This document shows positions 33,227-42,749 of a DNA stretch of 64,000 nt, piece by piece. The DNA is from Neisseria dumasiana (GTDB taxonomy: Bacteria > Pseudomonadota > Gammaproteobacteria > Burkholderiales > Neisseriaceae). The translations under genes were made by a program, and so were the position numbers. The notes under the pieces are model-generated. The model did no database searches, was not told where the DNA came from, and saw nothing but the letters and a program-made list of their open reading frames with translations. The stretch's first letter is position 1. Every line of letters starts with the position of its first letter. The stretch covers positions 62,001 to 126,000 of the forward strand of contig NZ_CP091509.1 in assembly GCF_022870885.1 (NCBI RefSeq), in the 5' to 3' direction.

Positions 33227-33664
33227 TTATTTAAGAAGTTTGCCTATATTGGAAAGTTCGCCGAGCAAGGTTTGCAGTTGCAGCATTTTTTCCCTTGAAA
33301 AAACGGTTTCAATGCGGTCGTAGCATTTATCGACTTCTTCGCCGAGCGAATCGTACAACGCCTCGCCTTCTGCGGTTAACTTCAAATAAACGCGGCGGTG
33401 GTCGTTAGAAGGTTTCAGGCGAACCAACAGCCCGGCTTTTTCAAGGCGCGTGAGAATGCCGGTTAGGCTGGGGCGCAGAATGCAGGCTTGATTGGCCAAG
33501 TCCTGAAAGTCGAGCGTACCGTTTTCGGCCAGCAGGCGGATAATGCGCCATTGTTGGTCGGTTAAACCGACATTGTGCAGAATGGGGCGGAACTGGGTCA
33601 TCAGTGCTTCGCGCGCCTGTATGAGGCTGATATTCATTGATGCATGTTTGGATGAGTGAGCCAT
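33227..33664 (-). CDS. nadR: MarR-family regulator, NadR/FarR (HpaR) type
   Basis: A 145-aa winged-helix repressor. The order and content match the neisserial NadR (also called FarR), which is related to HpaR: N-terminal MNISLIQAREALMTQFRPIL, the DNA-binding domain with DFQDLANQACILRPSLTGIL and the wing DHRRVYLKLT. In N. meningitidis this protein represses the nadA adhesin gene and the farAB efflux genes and responds to 4-hydroxyphenylacetate. The start at 33664 has GGAG upstream; a longer frame to 33754 is rejected. It is co-directional with hpaC and faces away from the giant adhesin gene. Confidence 0.85.
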   Translation of the reverse strand: MAHSSKHASMNISLIQAREALMTQFRPILHNVGLTDQQWRIIRLLAENGTLDFQDLANQACILRPSLTGILTRLEKAGLLVRLKPSNDHRRVYLKLTAEGEALYDSLGEEVDKCYDRIETVFSREKMLQLQTLLGELSNIGKLLK

Positions 33665-34274
33665 ATTTGGTTCTCCGTGGTCTGCCGTTGTTGTATATTG
33701 TGTTTGGCGTGTTTTCAGTTGGTCAATATTATTCCAATACGCAGCGAACCTCAATCAAATACTGAAATCACAATGATTCATTCAGTAGAAAAACCGAGTG
33801 ATTATAGTCAAATAACGCCATCAGCACTATATCCGTATGGGTGCATATTCAAGGTGTTGAATACCCGGGATAACGGTAAATGGCAAGAGCAGAACGGCTT
33901 TATGTATATTCAAAAGCAATCAGCTGCCGGATTAAAGTGTACAAAATGATGATAACTGTTGTTATCTTGTGTCATTTTTATGCCGCTTGTTTAAAAAATA
34001 TGCCGAATGTCGTTATATTGAATGTTTTACTCTATATAATAATTGCCTCTGTTCATCGTGCAATCGAAACGGCTGTTCAACTTTTTGCCGTTTCCGCAAT
34101 GAAAGATAGTAGATCAACTTATTTTTGAGACAAGGCGGCAACGCCGTAGCAGAAATAAAGTTTATTTGCTATGCAGATTGCTTTTTATGGCAACAGATTC
34201 CGATTTTCTTTGCATGCCAAGTGCCGATACTTTTTACTAATAACCATTCATTGCATTCGCTTACTGGAAAACTT
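33665..34274. other. 610-bp AT-rich divergent region upstream of nadR and the giant protease-adhesin
   Basis: No supported gene. It contains a perfect palindrome GATAAC-TGTT-GTTATC (33951-33966), a possible operator, and a Correia-like element close to the adhesin start. Short open frames here lack ribosome-binding sites and family-like content. The nadR and adhesin promoters should both lie in this stretch. Confidence 0.5.
34107..34168. repeat. Short Correia-like element
   Basis: The sequence ATAGTAGATCAACTTATTTTT, then GACAAGGCGGCAACG, and the end AATAAAGTTTATTTGCTAT match parts of the 102-bp element at 14978 in reverse. It is about 62 bp with imperfect inverted ends, ~107 bp upstream of the giant gene. 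Confidence 0.5.
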
Positions 34275-37200
34275 ATGAAAACTTATACACTTAATGTTAC
34301 CCGTAACGGGCAGACAGACGCATTGTTGATACAGGAGGGCGCAGCAGCCCTCGTTCAAACTGAGCCGGATACCCTTTACCTTGTGGTCGATTCCGAAGGT
34401 AAGGCTGTTGACGGGTCTGTGTTGCAATGGATGGAAAACGACTTATGGGTATATTTGGACGGCGTGCAAGACGACACGCCCGATTTGGTATTGAAAGACT
34501 ACCGCATCAACTATCCGATTGAAAACAGCCGATATTTACAAGATGCGGGAGCGACCTTTGCAACAGCCGCCGATGAAGCATCTCATGCACAAATTGCCGT
34601 AGCGGTTGCCGAAGAAGTAGGAATTGCCGGCTGGACGACCGGTTCACAGCTATGGGCCGCTGCTGCGTTGGCGGCCGGTGCAGCAGTAGTCGGTATCGCA
34701 GCGGCAGGCGGAAATTCGGATAATCATAACGATCAGCAACCAAAAGATAAAACCGAACCTAAGCCACCGAAACAGCAGGAAGAGCGGCCGTCTGAAAAAG
34801 ACAAAGATCAGGCAGCCGATTCTGAGTCTCAAGATAAAACCGAACCTAAGCCACCGAAACAGCAGGAAGAGCGGCCGTCTGAAAAAGATAAAGATCAGGC
34901 AGCCGATTCCGAGTCGCAGGATAAAACCGAACCTACGCCGCCGAAACAGCAGGAAGAGCAGCCGTCTGAAAAAGATAAAAATCAGGCAGCCGATTCCGAC
35001 GCTCAAGATAAAACCGAATCTACTCCGCCGAAGCAGCAGGAAGAGCGGCCGTCTGAAAAAGACAAAGATCAGGCAGCCGATTCTGAGTCTCAAGATAAAA
35101 CCGAACCTACGCCGCCGAAACAGCAGGAAGAGCGGCCGTCTGAAAAAGATAAAAATCAGGCAGCCGATTCCGACGCTCAAGATAAAACCGAATCTACTCC
35201 GCCGAAGCAGCAGGAAGAGCGGCCGTCTGAAAAAGACAAAGATCAGGCAGCCGATTCCGATTCGCAGGATAAAACCGAACCTACTCCGCCAAAGCAGCAG
35301 GAAGAACAACAGCCCGAAAAAGACAAAGATCAGGTTGCCGATCCCGACACTCAAGATAAAACCGAACAGAATCCTCCGCCCAAACCCGAAATCATTTTGA
35401 ATCCGGTGAGTGAAAATAATGTCATCAACTCGGAATCGGTCAAAGCCGAACAAGGTTTGGTGTTATCAGGCCGTCTGAATGTAGACCCCGCGCTGGTGTC
35501 GCCTTCCGTATCGGTTGCGGTTGGCGGCAGGGTTTATGCGGCGGAAATCAGCGGTGACACTTGGAAGGTTAAGCTGGATAACGGTGTGCTTGCCGATATA
35601 CAGGGCGAGCAGAAAATCAGTATTTCCGTTACCGCCCAAGATGCCGACGGCAATCCCCATACCGCTACGGTTGAGCAAACCTATACCATCGATACGCAAA
35701 TTGCCACACCTGTGATCGATATTCACAAGGTAGCGCAAGACGACATCATCAATTTGGTAGAGTCTCAAGCAGCATCCATCACGGTTACCGGCACGGTGGA
35801 AAATGCGCAAAACGGTGATGAAATTATTTTGAAAGTCGGCGAAGCGCTGTATCGCGGCATAGTAACCGACGGAACGTTCTCCGTGCCGGTACATACCAGA
35901 ACTTTGGTCAACCACGGCAAAATTTCTGCCGAACTGACAACACGCGATGCGGCCTTAAACAGCGCTACCGGCACGGCCGAACGCAGTTATCGTGTGGATA
36001 CGGAATATGCGCCCACCATCAGCTTAAACAATATCGCCGGCGATAACATACTCAATATCGAGGAATCGAAAGGTAAGGTAACGGTGAGCGGCCAAGTCAG
36101 CGACGTAGCCGACGGAGAGAGCGTGGTTGTTTCGTGCGGCTGCGAGAGCTGCGGCAACGTGAAATGGGTCGACATATTGGCCAAAGTGCGCAACGGTGCT
36201 TTTTCGGTTGATTTTTCGGGCGAAACGCTGAAAAAAGAAGGCTATAACCTGATTAAGGCCAGCGTGAGTTCGCAGGATGATGCCGGCAACACCGCTACCG
36301 TACAGACTACCCGCCAATACCTTACCGACTTGGATGCGCCTGATGTTAAATTGTCGATCGAGCCGATTGCCGGAGACGATGTATTGGGCAAGGCCGAGCG
36401 CGCGCATGCCCGCCAAACCGTTTCGGGTTCGTTTACCGGCTTGAAAGAAGGTGAGCGCATTGAAGAACTGACGGTTCAGGTAAACGGCGAAACGTATGCC
36501 GCGCAGGTGAGCGGAGAGCGTTATACGGCAGAAGTGCCGACTTCCGTGTTGGTTGCGGGTCAAGAAGTGCGCGTATCGGCGCGGGTAACGGATGCAGCGG
36601 GCAACGAAGCGGTTGCAAAGGCAAATCGCGAATACACGGTAGACGCGTTGCAGCCGGCAATCTATCTTGATCCCATTGCGGAAGATAACTACGTTAACAA
36701 GGCCGAATTCGATACAGGCACCATCACCTTATCGGGTTGGGTGGAAAACCTTCCCGACGGCGTGTCGGTTACTCTGGCGGCGCGCGGTAATAACGTTCAG
36801 GCTACCGTTTCAGACGGCCGCTTCAGTGCCACCGTGCCGGTTTCCTTTTTAGGGTTGAGAAATAATGCCACAGAAGCTGGGTATATATTGAGTGCGTATG
36901 TCGATGAGTCTGAAAAAAATCCTTTTCTTGTTGCCAACCAGCCGTATACGATTGATTTGCTCAACAACACAGGCATCACGATCGATGGCATAACCGGCGA
37001 CAATGTGCTGGATGCCGAAGAAATGTCCCAACCGACCGTAACCATCCGCGGGCGCGTAACCGACGGGAAAGTCGGTTCAATCGTTACTGTTGATGTGGCG
37101 AAGGTAACTTACACGGCCACCGTTCAGGAAGGAGGGGAATACAGCATAGAAGCGGAAATCGACCGCATCTTTCCCCAGAAAGATGACGGCAAATATGCCT

Positions 37201-40200
37201 TAAAGGTCAGCGTCGACCGTGTTGACCAAGCCGGTAACAGGGGAGACGGAAAAGCAACCGCATCGCGCATCTTTATAGTGGATAAAACGCCGCCGCAAGG
37301 TGAAATCGTGTTTGACAAAATCGGAGGCGACAATGTGCTTAACCAAAGCGAAATCGGCCAAGCTACCATCACGCTGAGCGGCAAGGTGAACAGATTGGGC
37401 GAAGGAGACGAAATCAGATCGATAACGGTAAACGTGGGCGGCAAGCAATATCCGGCATCTATTACGGGTGCGGGATTCAGCGTGCAGGTTCCTGCCGAAA
37501 TATTGGCGGCCAACACATCGGTTAGCGCGCAAGGCATGATCCGAGATGCGGCAGGCCGCTCTACCTCCGTAGCCGAAAGTACGCAAACGTATGAATTGAA
37601 AACCACTCTGCCTACCGTATCGGTTACTGTAGAAAGCATCAACGGCAACCAACCTGTTAACGCTGCCCAATTACCTGAGCAAGTGAGCCTGACGGGAAGG
37701 TTGGTGCTGGGCGATACGGTGGCTCCGGAAACCGTTAAAGTGACGGTTGAGATTGACGGTAAGGTTTATCAGGCCCGCGTTTCCGGTAATGATTGGAATT
37801 TGGAGGTGCCTGCCACTGTGTTGGCACATTCCGAAGGCCGTCTGAACGTAAATGTGCAGGTTGATGTGGCAGACCGTTACGGCAACACCGCGTCAAGCAG
37901 TGCGACAAAAACATTTGATGTCGATACGCATCTTCCCGAGCCGACGATCATGTTGAACGCCATCGCAGAAAATGATGCGCTGGATATTGCTACACAAGGC
38001 GATATTACGCTTTCCGGCCAAGTGGGCGGTGAGTTTAAAGCGGGCGATACCGTTACACTAACCGTTAACAACAAACAGCAACAGGTATCGGTTAATTCTC
38101 AAGGTGCTTTTAGCGTTGCAGTTGCCGCCGCTGAGCTGACCGCTGCGCCCGTGCCGGTGATCCGCGCCGCCGTTACCACGTCCGACAATGCGGGCAACAC
38201 CGGCTCTGCGCATACCGCACGCGGATACAGCGTGAAAAAGGGTGATATCCAGATCCAGCTCGATACCATTACCGGCGACGATCTGATTAATGTAACCGAA
38301 GCCGGAAAAGACATCACCATTTCGGGCAAAGTTTCGGGAGCGCAAGCGGCACAAGGCCAAACCGTTACGCTGACGGTGGGCAAAGAAACGCTGCAGGCAC
38401 AAGTCGGAGAAGATTTGACATTCCGTACCACCGTGCAAGGCAGCAAACTGTTGGATAACCAAGGCTATACCGTGTTCGCCGCTATTTCCGGCAACGGTTC
38501 CGGCTCGGCTTCCGCTGCCCGCAGCTATGCCGTAGACGGTGCTGCCGCAGCGAAAATCGATATTACTCAGGTGGATAACGATTTCAATCTGCAGGTTCAT
38601 CAAACTGAAGCCAATACCCGCCTGCGCGGCGTGATCGAATTGGCGGGAGATTTCGCACAGGGCATGAACAAAGAGCGTATGCGCCAGATTACCGTAGATA
38701 TCGGCGGCAAGTCGTATAAAGCCGGCGTTAAGCGCGATCTCAGCTTCTTTTTAGACATTCCCACCGACGAATTGAAATCGCTCAACGGCGAAAAACTCAG
38801 CTTTACCGTTGAAGCCGACCCCCGGTTGTATAAAGTGGCCAAATGGGCTGACGGATCATACAGGGTTCAATATATCAACAAAAATGCGCCGGTGCAGATT
38901 AAAGACATTACGTTCGACAGCCCCTATATCCAAAAAGATTCAGACGGCCACCATACGGTAACAGGCGTAGGCGAGCGCACCGTCAACATCAGCGGCACCG
39001 TTGGCGGCACGGCCAAAGCAGGCGATGAAATCAGCATCGACGTGGGCGGCAAAATCTACAAAACCGCCGTTGCCGACAACCTGACGTTCAAAGCACAGGT
39101 TGCCGCCGACGATTTGGCGGCAAACGGCGCCCACAAAGTGAAGGCTTCGCTGCATACTGCCGATTTATCCGGCAAAGCCGTAACCGTAAGCGATGTGGAA
39201 AACTACGCATCGCTGAAGCAGGTGAGCGATACCTTTGTAAACGCGCACCAGCCGATGCAGAAAGCCAAAGTAAACAGCGACCACACTTCAGACGGCTATA
39301 ACTTCCCTTATTTCATCGAAAAAATCGGGTCGTTATACGGACGCAGCTACAATATTCCATTTGGCGGATCAAGCGACAAGCCTGCCGTAATCAAATACCA
39401 TTTTATGACGCTCGACGAAATCGCCGCTTTACCGGTTGGGTTTAACCACTACATCGACCGTTCGACCATGACCACTTATTCGTCTGAATTGCAGGGCATC
39501 ATACGCAACGCCTATAAAGAAATCAGCACGGTTGCCAATATCGAATTCGTAGAAGTGGGCAGCAGAGCCGAAGCCAATACCAACTTTTTTATGGGCAACC
39601 TGAAAAACGGCTTTGAAAGTGCTTCGGCCATTGCATACAGCGGCGGCCTGATAGCATGGAACAGCCGGCACAATTACAAAGGATGGGGCAATGAGTTTTT
39701 AAACTACACGGCTTTGCACGAAATTACCCATACTTTCGGCATGGGTCATACTTCGGTAGGCTTTACCGGTGATTACGCCGGAGAGGAAAACATCGAGTTT
39801 TCCAACATGTCGTATAAAGCCTATAAAAACGACAATTTGTTTTTAGACAGAGGCCATCTGCGCCCTTACGATTTGGCATACATGCAATATGCTTACGGAG
39901 TCAACCGCCATACACGCACCGGCAACGATATCTACACCTTTAAAAACTACAATATGTACAGCCGCGATGCCGACCGCTATATCTGGGATGCAGGCGGTGT
40001 CGATACCTTCGACGCTTCCGAAGAAAAGCAGGGCGTCAATGTGAACCTCACCCCCGGTTCGTGGATATATGTGGGCGATACCCGTGAAAAAACCTTTGCC
40101 GTAAAAAGCAGCCAAACATACGATATGCACGAATATTTCGGCTTTGACAAAAAACAAGCCTTATACGGTTTCAGCGGCATCAAAGGTTCGCTCGACACTT

Positions 40201-40949
40201 ATACCGAAGGTCAGGCATTCATAGGCTTCGGCACGCAGATTGAAAACCTGATCGGTTCCGCCCACAACGATACCCTTACCGGCAACAAAGCCGACAACAA
40301 TATCTATGGCGGTGCAGGTGCCGATATCATAAACGGCGGCGAAGGCAACGATTATCTCGACGGCGGCGCAGGTGCGGATCAACTGAACGGCGGCACCGGC
40401 AACGATACCTATGTGGTCGACGATACGGGCGATGTGGTTACCGAACATGCAAATGAAGGTGATGCAGACCATGTATTGAGCAGCTTGGAAAGCTACACAT
40501 TGGGCAACCATTTGGAGCACCTGACCTTGATCGGCACCACCGCCGTTACAGGGCAGGGTAATGATGCCGACAACACCCTTACCGGCAACGGCCTTAACAA
40601 CACCCTGAACGGCATGACCGGTAACGACCGCATTATCGGCGGAGCAGGCAGCGACACGCTTACCGGCGGCGACGGCAGGGATACGTTCGTGTTCGACACC
40701 GCTTTAGACGGCAGCGTCGATACCATCACCGATTTCACGGCAGGCCAAGACATTATCGAGCTGAAAGCCACCATCTTCGACAGCTTGAGCACCAATACCA
40801 TGGATGAATGGGATCAATATGTGAAATATCATAAAGATACCGGCTATATCACTTACGATAAAGACGGCAAGGGCAATGCCGATGCCATTCACTTTGCCAC
40901 GTTGGACAAGGATTTGGTAATAGATCACACCAGTTTCCAAGTCGTGTAA
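34275..40949 (+). CDS. Giant secreted RTX adhesin with serralysin-type metalloprotease domain
   Basis: A 2224-aa protein predicted to be exported by type I secretion. The start MKTYTLNVTRNGQ (34275) is chosen; upstream in-frame sequence is a repeat. Order: BapA/LapA-like N-terminal prefix (1-~115) with an Ala/Gly-rich helix to ~150; seven 29-aa charged repeats (~158-360); about twelve Ig-like domains of ~95 aa to ~1590; a metalloprotease domain with HEITHTFGMGH (H1815, E1816, H1819, H1825) and the Met-turn SNMSY; RTX repeats (GGAGADIINGGEGNDYLDGG, ~2000-2140); and a C-terminal secretion region. The zinc site is complete, so activity is expected. Prefix-carrying adhesins usually stay anchored to the cell, so I infer a surface-bound protease. 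One Ig-like domain has an unusual CGCESCG cluster. Confidence 0.85.
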   Translation: MKTYTLNVTRNGQTDALLIQEGAAALVQTEPDTLYLVVDSEGKAVDGSVLQWMENDLWVYLDGVQDDTPDLVLKDYRINYPIENSRYLQDAGATFATAADEASHAQIAVAVAEEVGIAGWTTGSQLWAAAALAAGAAVVGIAAAGGNSDNHNDQQPKDKTEPKPPKQQEERPSEKDKDQAADSESQDKTEPKPPKQQEERPSEKDKDQAADSESQDKTEPTPPKQQEEQPSEKDKNQAADSDAQDKTESTPPKQQEERPSEKDKDQAADSESQDKTEPTPPKQQEERPSEKDKNQAADSDAQDKTESTPPKQQEERPSEKDKDQAADSDSQDKTEPTPPKQQEEQQPEKDKDQVADPDTQDKTEQNPPPKPEIILNPVSENNVINSESVKAEQGLVLSGRLNVDPALVSPSVSVAVGGRVYAAEISGDTWKVKLDNGVLADIQGEQKISISVTAQDADGNPHTATVEQTYTIDTQIATPVIDIHKVAQDDIINLVESQAASITVTGTVENAQNGDEIILKVGEALYRGIVTDGTFSVPVHTRTLVNHGKISAELTTRDAALNSATGTAERSYRVDTEYAPTISLNNIAGDNILNIEESKGKVTVSGQVSDVADGESVVVSCGCESCGNVKWVDILAKVRNGAFSVDFSGETLKKEGYNLIKASVSSQDDAGNTATVQTTRQYLTDLDAPDVKLSIEPIAGDDVLGKAERAHARQTVSGSFTGLKEGERIEELTVQVNGETYAAQVSGERYTAEVPTSVLVAGQEVRVSARVTDAAGNEAVAKANREYTVDALQPAIYLDPIAEDNYVNKAEFDTGTITLSGWVENLPDGVSVTLAARGNNVQATVSDGRFSATVPVSFLGLRNNATEAGYILSAYVDESEKNPFLVANQPYTIDLLNNTGITIDGITGDNVLDAEEMSQPTVTIRGRVTDGKVGSIVTVDVAKVTYTATVQEGGEYSIEAEIDRIFPQKDDGKYALKVSVDRVDQAGNRGDGKATASRIFIVDKTPPQGEIVFDKIGGDNVLNQSEIGQATITLSGKVNRLGEGDEIRSITVNVGGKQYPASITGAGFSVQVPAEILAANTSVSAQGMIRDAAGRSTSVAESTQTYELKTTLPTVSVTVESINGNQPVNAAQLPEQVSLTGRLVLGDTVAPETVKVTVEIDGKVYQARVSGNDWNLEVPATVLAHSEGRLNVNVQVDVADRYGNTASSSATKTFDVDTHLPEPTIMLNAIAENDALDIATQGDITLSGQVGGEFKAGDTVTLTVNNKQQQVSVNSQGAFSVAVAAAELTAAPVPVIRAAVTTSDNAGNTGSAHTARGYSVKKGDIQIQLDTITGDDLINVTEAGKDITISGKVSGAQAAQGQTVTLTVGKETLQAQVGEDLTFRTTVQGSKLLDNQGYTVFAAISGNGSGSASAARSYAVDGAAAAKIDITQVDNDFNLQVHQTEANTRLRGVIELAGDFAQGMNKERMRQITVDIGGKSYKAGVKRDLSFFLDIPTDELKSLNGEKLSFTVEADPRLYKVAKWADGSYRVQYINKNAPVQIKDITFDSPYIQKDSDGHHTVTGVGERTVNISGTVGGTAKAGDEISIDVGGKIYKTAVADNLTFKAQVAADDLAANGAHKVKASLHTADLSGKAVTVSDVENYASLKQVSDTFVNAHQPMQKAKVNSDHTSDGYNFPYFIEKIGSLYGRSYNIPFGGSSDKPAVIKYHFMTLDEIAALPVGFNHYIDRSTMTTYSSELQGIIRNAYKEISTVANIEFVEVGSRAEANTNFFMGNLKNGFESASAIAYSGGLIAWNSRHNYKGWGNEFLNYTALHEITHTFGMGHTSVGFTGDYAGEENIEFSNMSYKAYKNDNLFLDRGHLRPYDLAYMQYAYGVNRHTRTGNDIYTFKNYNMYSRDADRYIWDAGGVDTFDASEEKQGVNVNLTPGSWIYVGDTREKTFAVKSSQTYDMHEYFGFDKKQALYGFSGIKGSLDTYTEGQAFIGFGTQIENLIGSAHNDTLTGNKADNNIYGGAGADIINGGEGNDYLDGGAGADQLNGGTGNDTYVVDDTGDVVTEHANEGDADHVLSSLESYTLGNHLEHLTLIGTTAVTGQGNDADNTLTGNGLNNTLNGMTGNDRIIGGAGSDTLTGGDGRDTFVFDTALDGSVDTITDFTAGQDIIELKATIFDSLSTNTMDEWDQYVKYHKDTGYITYDKDGKGNADAIHFATLDKDLVIDHTSFQVV
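34746..35354 (+). repeat. Seven 87-bp tandem repeats inside the giant gene
   Basis: Each unit encodes 29 residues of the type DKTEPTPPKQQEERPSEKDK followed by DQAADSESQ. Six of the seven units contain the uptake-sequence core GCCGTCTGAA in the codons for PSE; the seventh has lost it. Units differ in a few codons. Copy number is probably variable between strains. Confidence 0.92.
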
Positions 40950-40966
40950 ACCGTATGCTTCGGCAG

Positions 40967-40997
40967 ATGCCGTCTGAAATTTCAGACGGCATTTTTC
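40967..40997 (+). terminator. AT-dialect inverted DUS terminator
   Basis: ATGCCGTCTGAA (40967-40978) and TTCAGACGGCAT (40981-40992) are followed by TTTTT. This is the dialect used by N. meningitidis and N. gonorrhoeae, whereas the other terminators in this window use AG-DUS. It closes the giant gene. Confidence 0.9.
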
Positions 40998-41025
40998 TTA
41001 AGCGTTCGAGATATCACGCATACAC

Positions 41026-41166
41026 TATAGCCAACCAACTTAAAAATAGTACATTCGTCATACTCGGGCTTGACCCGAGTATCTTGAGTTTCAGCAAATT
41101 TAGGGGATATGCGGGCCAAGCTCGAGTATGACGGTTTTGTTATTAAACTTAAGTGGATTGACTATA
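41026..41166. repeat. 141-bp Correia-like element
   Basis: The ends TATAGCCAACCAACTTAA and TTAAGTGGATTGACTATA are inverted with few mismatches. Inside is a second inverted repeat (CGTCATACTCG and CGAGTATGACG). The right end closely resembles a Correia terminus. Part of the same element recurs at 60509-60575. The rest of 40998-41355 has no gene. Confidence 0.65.
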
Positions 41167-41355
41167 TCTGTATTGCCCGTAAGCTGTGAATCTATATTGG
41201 CCGATAATGCCCAATTACCAATAATCTATTTTTCAGATACTATAAAAGTGTTGATTGTCTTACTGCCAATGCCTAGACAACTGCACCGATCGTATTGTTT
41301 GCTCTAAATATTTCCATCAGTTTTAAAAGAGCACAATGAACAGGGTAGCCCGACT

Positions 41356-42138
41356 ATGCTTTCATTAAACGAAGTAACCACCCATATCAGAGCCTGCCTG
41401 AAACACAATCCCACTCCTGCCGATATTGCCGCACATTTCGGCTACAGCCGCTTTTATCTCAGCCGTTGGTTTCAGCGTCAAACAGGTATTTCTATGCGTG
41501 ACTACATTGCCGCCCTTAAAATAGAACAAGGCATTGAGCCTTTGATTGAAGGTAAAAGTATTATTGAATCACAACTTGAAGCCGGTCATGCCAGTGCAGG
41601 TACATATAGCCAACGCTTCCATTATCATACCGGCCAAACTCCGCGCGATTACCGCAATCAAGCAGAGGCCGCAAGCAGCACACTCAACAAACAGATTACA
41701 GATGCCGTTCCCCGTGCTATTCCCCATTACAGTTTTGACCCTGAGAAACACCCGCAAACCCATTCGCTCAATATATCTGTGTCAGGCGCAAGCCAATACA
41801 GCGTGGTCTTTGCCGGCCTGTTTCCCGAACCCATTCCACGTGGCGTACCCATAGTCGGCAAGGCTTTGTTCCACACTAGGCATTTCTCAATCTGTAATGT
41901 GCCTGACGGTGTTTACTATCTGCTCGGTTGTGAAATCAAACCCAGCCTTAATCCTTTACACCATTTCCGCCTTGACCATTGCCTGCGGGGTATTCATCCC
42001 GACCCCATCTGTTTTCCGCTGTCTGCGCCACTCGCAATAACGCTCAATCTGCGTCCTTTCCAACCAAGCGACCCGCCAATTACCGTTAACCTGCCGAAAC
42101 TACTTTTTGACGTTATCAAAGCTCAGGGCAATCCGTAA
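41356..42138 (+). CDS. AraC-family transcriptional regulator with N-terminal HTH
   Basis: A 260-aa regulator. The two-helix-turn-helix AraC/XylS DNA-binding domain occupies residues ~5-100 (PTPADIAAHFGYSRFYLSRW, then GQTPRDYR), so it is N-terminal as in Rob/SoxS-like proteins. The remaining ~150 residues form an unrecognised effector-like domain. The following PhnB-like gene is co-directional and could be a target. The ligand is unknown. Confidence 0.85.
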   Translation: MLSLNEVTTHIRACLKHNPTPADIAAHFGYSRFYLSRWFQRQTGISMRDYIAALKIEQGIEPLIEGKSIIESQLEAGHASAGTYSQRFHYHTGQTPRDYRNQAEAASSTLNKQITDAVPRAIPHYSFDPEKHPQTHSLNISVSGASQYSVVFAGLFPEPIPRGVPIVGKALFHTRHFSICNVPDGVYYLLGCEIKPSLNPLHHFRLDHCLRGIHPDPICFPLSAPLAITLNLRPFQPSDPPITVNLPKLLFDVIKAQGNP

Positions 42139-42258
42139 TAAACAACCTGCTTTCAAATGGTTTAGTATCCATCAGGCTTGTTTGAAAACAAACAAGCTCT
42201 CGAAACTTATTTTTGTTATGTAGAAATAAAGTTCATCGGCCATAAAAAGGAGAACACC

Positions 42259-42705
42259 ATGAAATTCATTCCCTATCTCTATTTCAACGGTAATTGCGCA
42301 GAAGCCATCGAATTTTATGCACGGCTTTTCAAGGCACAAATTACAGAACGCCATACGTTCGGCGACATGCCGTCTGAAGCCGATATGCCGCCTCTTTCCG
42401 AAGCTGACAAACAAAAAATCATGCACGCCCAATTGACAATCGGTTCGCAAGTTTTAATGTTGTCAGACGTTGTTCCTGAGTTATGCGCCACAGGAAGCGG
42501 CTATCAAAAACCGCAAGGCTTACAAATCAGCATCAGCCTAGATACTCCTGCCGAAGGGCAACGTATTTTCAATGCTTTGGCAGAAGGCGGGACTATCGAA
42601 ATGCCGTTTGAAGCAACCTTCTTTTCCAAGGGTTTCGGTATCGTTACCGACCGCTTCGGTATCCCTTGGTCGATAGACAGCGGTGATGCCGAACTTAGTA
42701 AGTAA
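42259..42705 (+). CDS. PhnB-like VOC-superfamily protein
   Basis: A 148-aa protein of the glyoxalase/bleomycin-resistance (VOC) fold, PhnB subgroup. It begins MKFIPYLYFNGNCAEAIEFY and has the paired beta-alpha-beta pattern with FGIVTDRFGIPWSI at the C-terminus. The start at 42259 has a strong AAGGAG; the frame upstream to 42178 is rejected. PhnB-like proteins lack a defined activity. An AT-type DUS core (ATGCCGTCTGAA) lies in the coding sequence near 42368. Confidence 0.85.
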   Translation: MKFIPYLYFNGNCAEAIEFYARLFKAQITERHTFGDMPSEADMPPLSEADKQKIMHAQLTIGSQVLMLSDVVPELCATGSGYQKPQGLQISISLDTPAEGQRIFNALAEGGTIEMPFEATFFSKGFGIVTDRFGIPWSIDSGDAELSK

Positions 42706-42749
42706 TTTATTACAATGAGTTGTGCAAGCCGAACCACATAAATAAAGCG

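Noticed and set aside
33656..34128. Two short forward frames upstream of the giant adhesin
   Set aside because: They overlap nadR antisense or AT-rich intergenic sequence and a repeat element, with no ribosome-binding site.
34746..35354. Regular direct repeats that might suggest a CRISPR array
   Set aside because: The repeats are contiguous coding units in frame with no spacers, and there are no cas genes.
34650..35453. 267-codon reverse-strand open frame with a hydrophobic-looking repeat protein
   Set aside because: It is the reverse complement of the charged 29-residue repeats of the giant protein. The hydrophobic pattern is an artefact of antisense reading.
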